64,000 nt of DNA. Origin: Brevipalpus yothersi. Its lineage: Eukaryota; Arthropoda; Arachnida; Trombidiformes; Tenuipalpidae. Both the position numbers and the translations under genes were made by a program. Positions 61,593 to 64,000 of this stretch are shown here, piece by piece. Numbering within the stretch: position 1 is the stretch's first letter; each line of letters opens with the position of its first letter. Location: assembly GCA_003956705.1 (NCBI GenBank), contig QZCP01000634.1:128292-192291 (forward strand), written 5' to 3'. A model generated the notes under the pieces. It had not been told where the DNA came from. It saw nothing but the letters and a program-made list of their open reading frames with translations, and searched no databases.

Positions 61593-63886
61593 AAAATGGA
61601 TATGCTTTCTTGATGATTAACTCAAAAAAATTTGAACAACCCCAGATGTGAAGTTTTTCCTGAGACTGATTGCGTCAGTACATTTGAGATGGTGTCAAGT
61701 TGATTCGCAATAACTTCCTCTCTTTTTTTCTTTCATGCTTAGCCAGCATTTCTATGTACCTTTGAAGTCCCCAATTCACGTGGTTCTTGGTCATATACCA
61801 TATATCCATCATGAATCATGCTATCTTATCCATTTTCGATTTTTGTAACAATTTTTGGAAATACTCTCTTTTGATGTTGGGTGACCTGGCCGATGATGAG
61901 CATCCTCATGTTAAATCGTCATTGAATTTTCTGATTGGAAGTAGCCTTGAAAGAGTAACACATGAGAAATTTTTATTAATTATTGATTTTTAATACATGA
62001 TAATATATGACAAGGACTCATCTGTATGCCGATCATCATCTTACTCCGTTTATGATATCCTATTCATCTTCAACTTTGTTAAAATTTTCTTCCTCAATTA
62101 ATTCTCTTTCCGTAAGGAGAGTTTGCTTGTTCCTGGAACTGGAGCTGTCTCGTTCTATGATGGCTTTCAGATTGAGAGGGTTCAGATGCACGATTCACGG
62201 TGTCAGCTTTTATTTTCATAAATATATGAAGTATGAAGGAGTATATCTGTTAAAGCCTCTGATATCCAGCTCAAGAGGACAATCATATGTAATTGAGGGC
62301 AGAGAACTTGGTGTCTTAGGAAGAACGAAGTCGGATATTGGCTTCAAACATGCAGAGAAGGTCGCATCCTAAAATCAGGTACCTAAAAGAAGCTTAGGTT
62401 CAAAGCTTTTGAACACAAAAAGCTTTTGTGATAAGCCAGTGGAAGTTTTTTTGGCTCGAACAAACACATAAATATGACCTGCGATCTGTATTCCGGTGCC
62501 TTCCAAGCCATATACACAAGGTAAGATAGATAGGCCATTCTTGCAAAAATCTTCCTTTTGCAAGAAGCGATCTGATTGCAATCTTTCGTAAGGAACTATT
62601 TTTGTCCTAAAAGGCAGCTTTTGAGCACACTTGAACTTTGACACTTGCTTTTGGTAGGTTTCTCAACACAGAAATCTATCTGATTGACTGATTCTATGCC
62701 TTATTTCATTCCATTAAGATCAGATATTCGTAGGGTTGAGACGAAAAAAATTCTTCTATTGAAGAATTATAAAAGAGACAACTTGATAACACTCGCTACG
62801 TATTCTCTCTTTATCGATCAGTCCTCTAGTCAAAACGTCCAAAGGACTAAGAAACATAAAAAAATCAGACTTGTGCACCATATCTTGTTCGAAAGATGAG
62901 AGCCGAATGGTCCAATGCAGAATCGGTACGTTTCCTGTCAGACGGATTTTCTCAACGATCGTTTTCTCATCTCATTGATGACAAAAACCTACGCTGAAAA
63001 ACCTGAACATATGTGAAATTCCCTAAAATTCTGATGATTTCGCAGAATATCACTCTACTCACATCTCGCAATGAAACTAGTGAACTGAAGAAACAATCAT
63101 TTTAGTATCTGATTTTAGATTTTTATTGCTGAAAAATTGTCAAAATTAGAAAAACCTATTTTCAGACATGAAGATGACGAAGCCTGCTGTAACTTCGTTC
63201 AGATGATCTTCTGTTGAACATAGCGGTAGATCCCTTATCAACGAATCGGATAGACTTATTAGATTGTTTCTGTGTATATATATTGTCAGCTCTGTCAAGA
63301 GTGGATATCTCATACAATTCTATTTTACAATTTATCAGACCATAAGAATGATACTTGTTAGCCTTTTATCCAAACTCGGTAAATTTCTGGGCATTGCAGA
63401 TTTGAGAGTTAGAAAAAGATTTTCGAGAAAATTGCTTCTCAAAACTCTCCAATGAAAGTAAAGTAAATCTGTTCGAATCGATGAATGAACTCTGCGGTTC
63501 TTGCTGAGAGCAGTGTTAATTTAACACTGTTAAATATTACAATGATATTTGACCCTTTTCGATGTTATTACACAAATTTGACAAGAACAGAAAAAGTTGA
63601 GGAATAATTCAGCACCATTTATCCACCAAAATCAAACTTGCTCCACAACACCATTTTCAGGTTCGCTGTTGAAAAATTTGACGATAATTCAGGTATTAGA
63701 GCGAAGACCGTCGCAATATTAGTATCAATTTTTCGGTATATTCAGAAAGCTCAGATAATCAGCCTATTTATCTGTCCTTAAGTTTGAGAATAGATATCAT
63801 TCGTTTCCAATTTTCTCAATATCAAACAATAATCTATCTAAATTATAAAGAGAGTATGATGAACTAACAAATAATTTTATTTTTTC
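61593..63886. other. Unresolved region with competing short reading frames
   Basis: Several 60-120-residue frames lie on both strands: plus 61787-61993, 62007-62372, 62684-62899, 63264-63455; minus 62375-62644. The minus frame at 62375-62644 looks protein-like (for example KFKCAQKLPFRTKIVPYE and LSILPCVYGLEGTGIQIAG), with a possible acceptor before it. Just downstream, a minus-strand frame after GATTTTAG ends in TGA followed by AATAAA near 62215-62225. I could not join these into one consistent gene and recognise no family. It may be a small gene, a decayed gene or chance. Confidence 0.25.
62375..62644 (-). CDS. Unrecognised open reading frame, possible exon
   Basis: An 89-residue frame without an obvious ATG. 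It is open from an upstream acceptor-like TGTGTTGAG. Codon use resembles the clear genes here and there are three or more cysteines. It ends GGTACCTGA, where GGTACC may be a weak donor. No known motif is seen. It would need upstream exons that I could not place. Confidence 0.2.
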   Translation of the reverse strand: MSKFKCAQKLPFRTKIVPYERLQSDRFLQKEDFCKNGLSILPCVYGLEGTGIQIAGHIYVFVRAKKTSTGLSQKLFVFKSFEPKLLLGT

Positions 63887-63979
63887 TCACTTGGGTTGAA
63901 CAACTCTTCCAGTGTCAGCCCTCCCACCATATCGTGTCTTTCCTCTCGTCCAAGGAAGATATCTATATCTATACATGTG
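63887..63979 (-). CDS. Probable last exon of a gene entering from the right edge
   Basis: After a strong acceptor (CTTTTTTACAG) the frame reads 30 residues (starts HMYRYRYLPWTRGKTRYGG, ends VVQPK) to a TGA, with AATAAA five bases later at 63881-63876. The combination of acceptor, short basic tail, stop and polyadenylation signal is typical of a terminal exon. The rest of the gene lies beyond 64000. The segment is too short to identify. Confidence 0.4.
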   Translation of the reverse strand, partial: HMYRYRYLPWTRGKTRYGGRADTGRVVQPK

Positions 63980-64000
63980 CTGTAAAAAAGAAAGAAATGG

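Noticed and set aside
1..64000. CRISPR arrays, bacterial operons, rRNA, tRNA or complete transposons
   Set aside because: None seen: no spaced direct repeats, no ribosome-binding-site gene strings, no convincing tRNA box pair, and no transposase or reverse transcriptase motifs in the translations.

Overview
The window is eukaryotic and animal: AT-rich, with spliced genes that have GT-AG introns from about 50 bases to nearly 7 kb, AATAAA signals close behind several stop codons, and very many dinucleotide microsatellites (GA/CT, also TG/AC). The gene families (neuroguidin, alpha carbonic anhydrase, flavin polyamine oxidase, MCCC2, a KASH protein) fit an arthropod. A secreted trypsin-fold protein with a destroyed catalytic site is reminiscent of the inactivated proteases of astigmatid mites. 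I suggest an acariform mite, but the species is inferred, not shown.

Layout. 1-969: 3' part of neuroguidin (+). 1486-3609: a seven-exon secreted alpha carbonic anhydrase (-), tail-to-tail with neuroguidin. About 3.6-25.3 kb: gene-poor, rich in long GA/CT tracts, with a 399-base N gap inside one CT tract (22104-22502). 25360-26961: an intronless membrane-anchored polyamine oxidase-like enzyme (-). 29491-31412: two-exon mitochondrial MCCC2 (+), head-to-head with the oxidase. 34681-58630: an eight-exon KASH-domain gene (+) of the klarsicht/nesprin type, spanning 24 kb with large introns. It also has a candidate alternative last exon without the KASH anchor at 57769-58046. 59421-59972: a small unrecognised three-exon gene model (+). 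60411-61592: a three-exon secreted inactive serine protease homologue (-). 61.6-63.9 kb: unresolved, with competing short reading frames. 63887-63979: probable last exon of another minus-strand gene leaving the window on the right.

The genes do not form a pathway. Neuroguidin acts in nucleolar RNA processing or translation control, MCCC2 in leucine breakdown, the oxidase in polyamine turnover, the KASH protein in linking nucleus (or other organelles) to the cytoskeleton, and the carbonic anhydrase and pseudoprotease are secreted. Exon boundaries were read by eye: in all five spliced genes the phases join into one continuous frame, which is strong internal support, but no transcript data were used.

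The main leads are the possible non-KASH terminal exon, the pseudoprotease, the acidic/basic extension of the carbonic anhydrase, and the observation that long CT tracts inside recognised genes always lie on the sense strand, which may indicate the direction of unannotated transcription in the gene-poor block.
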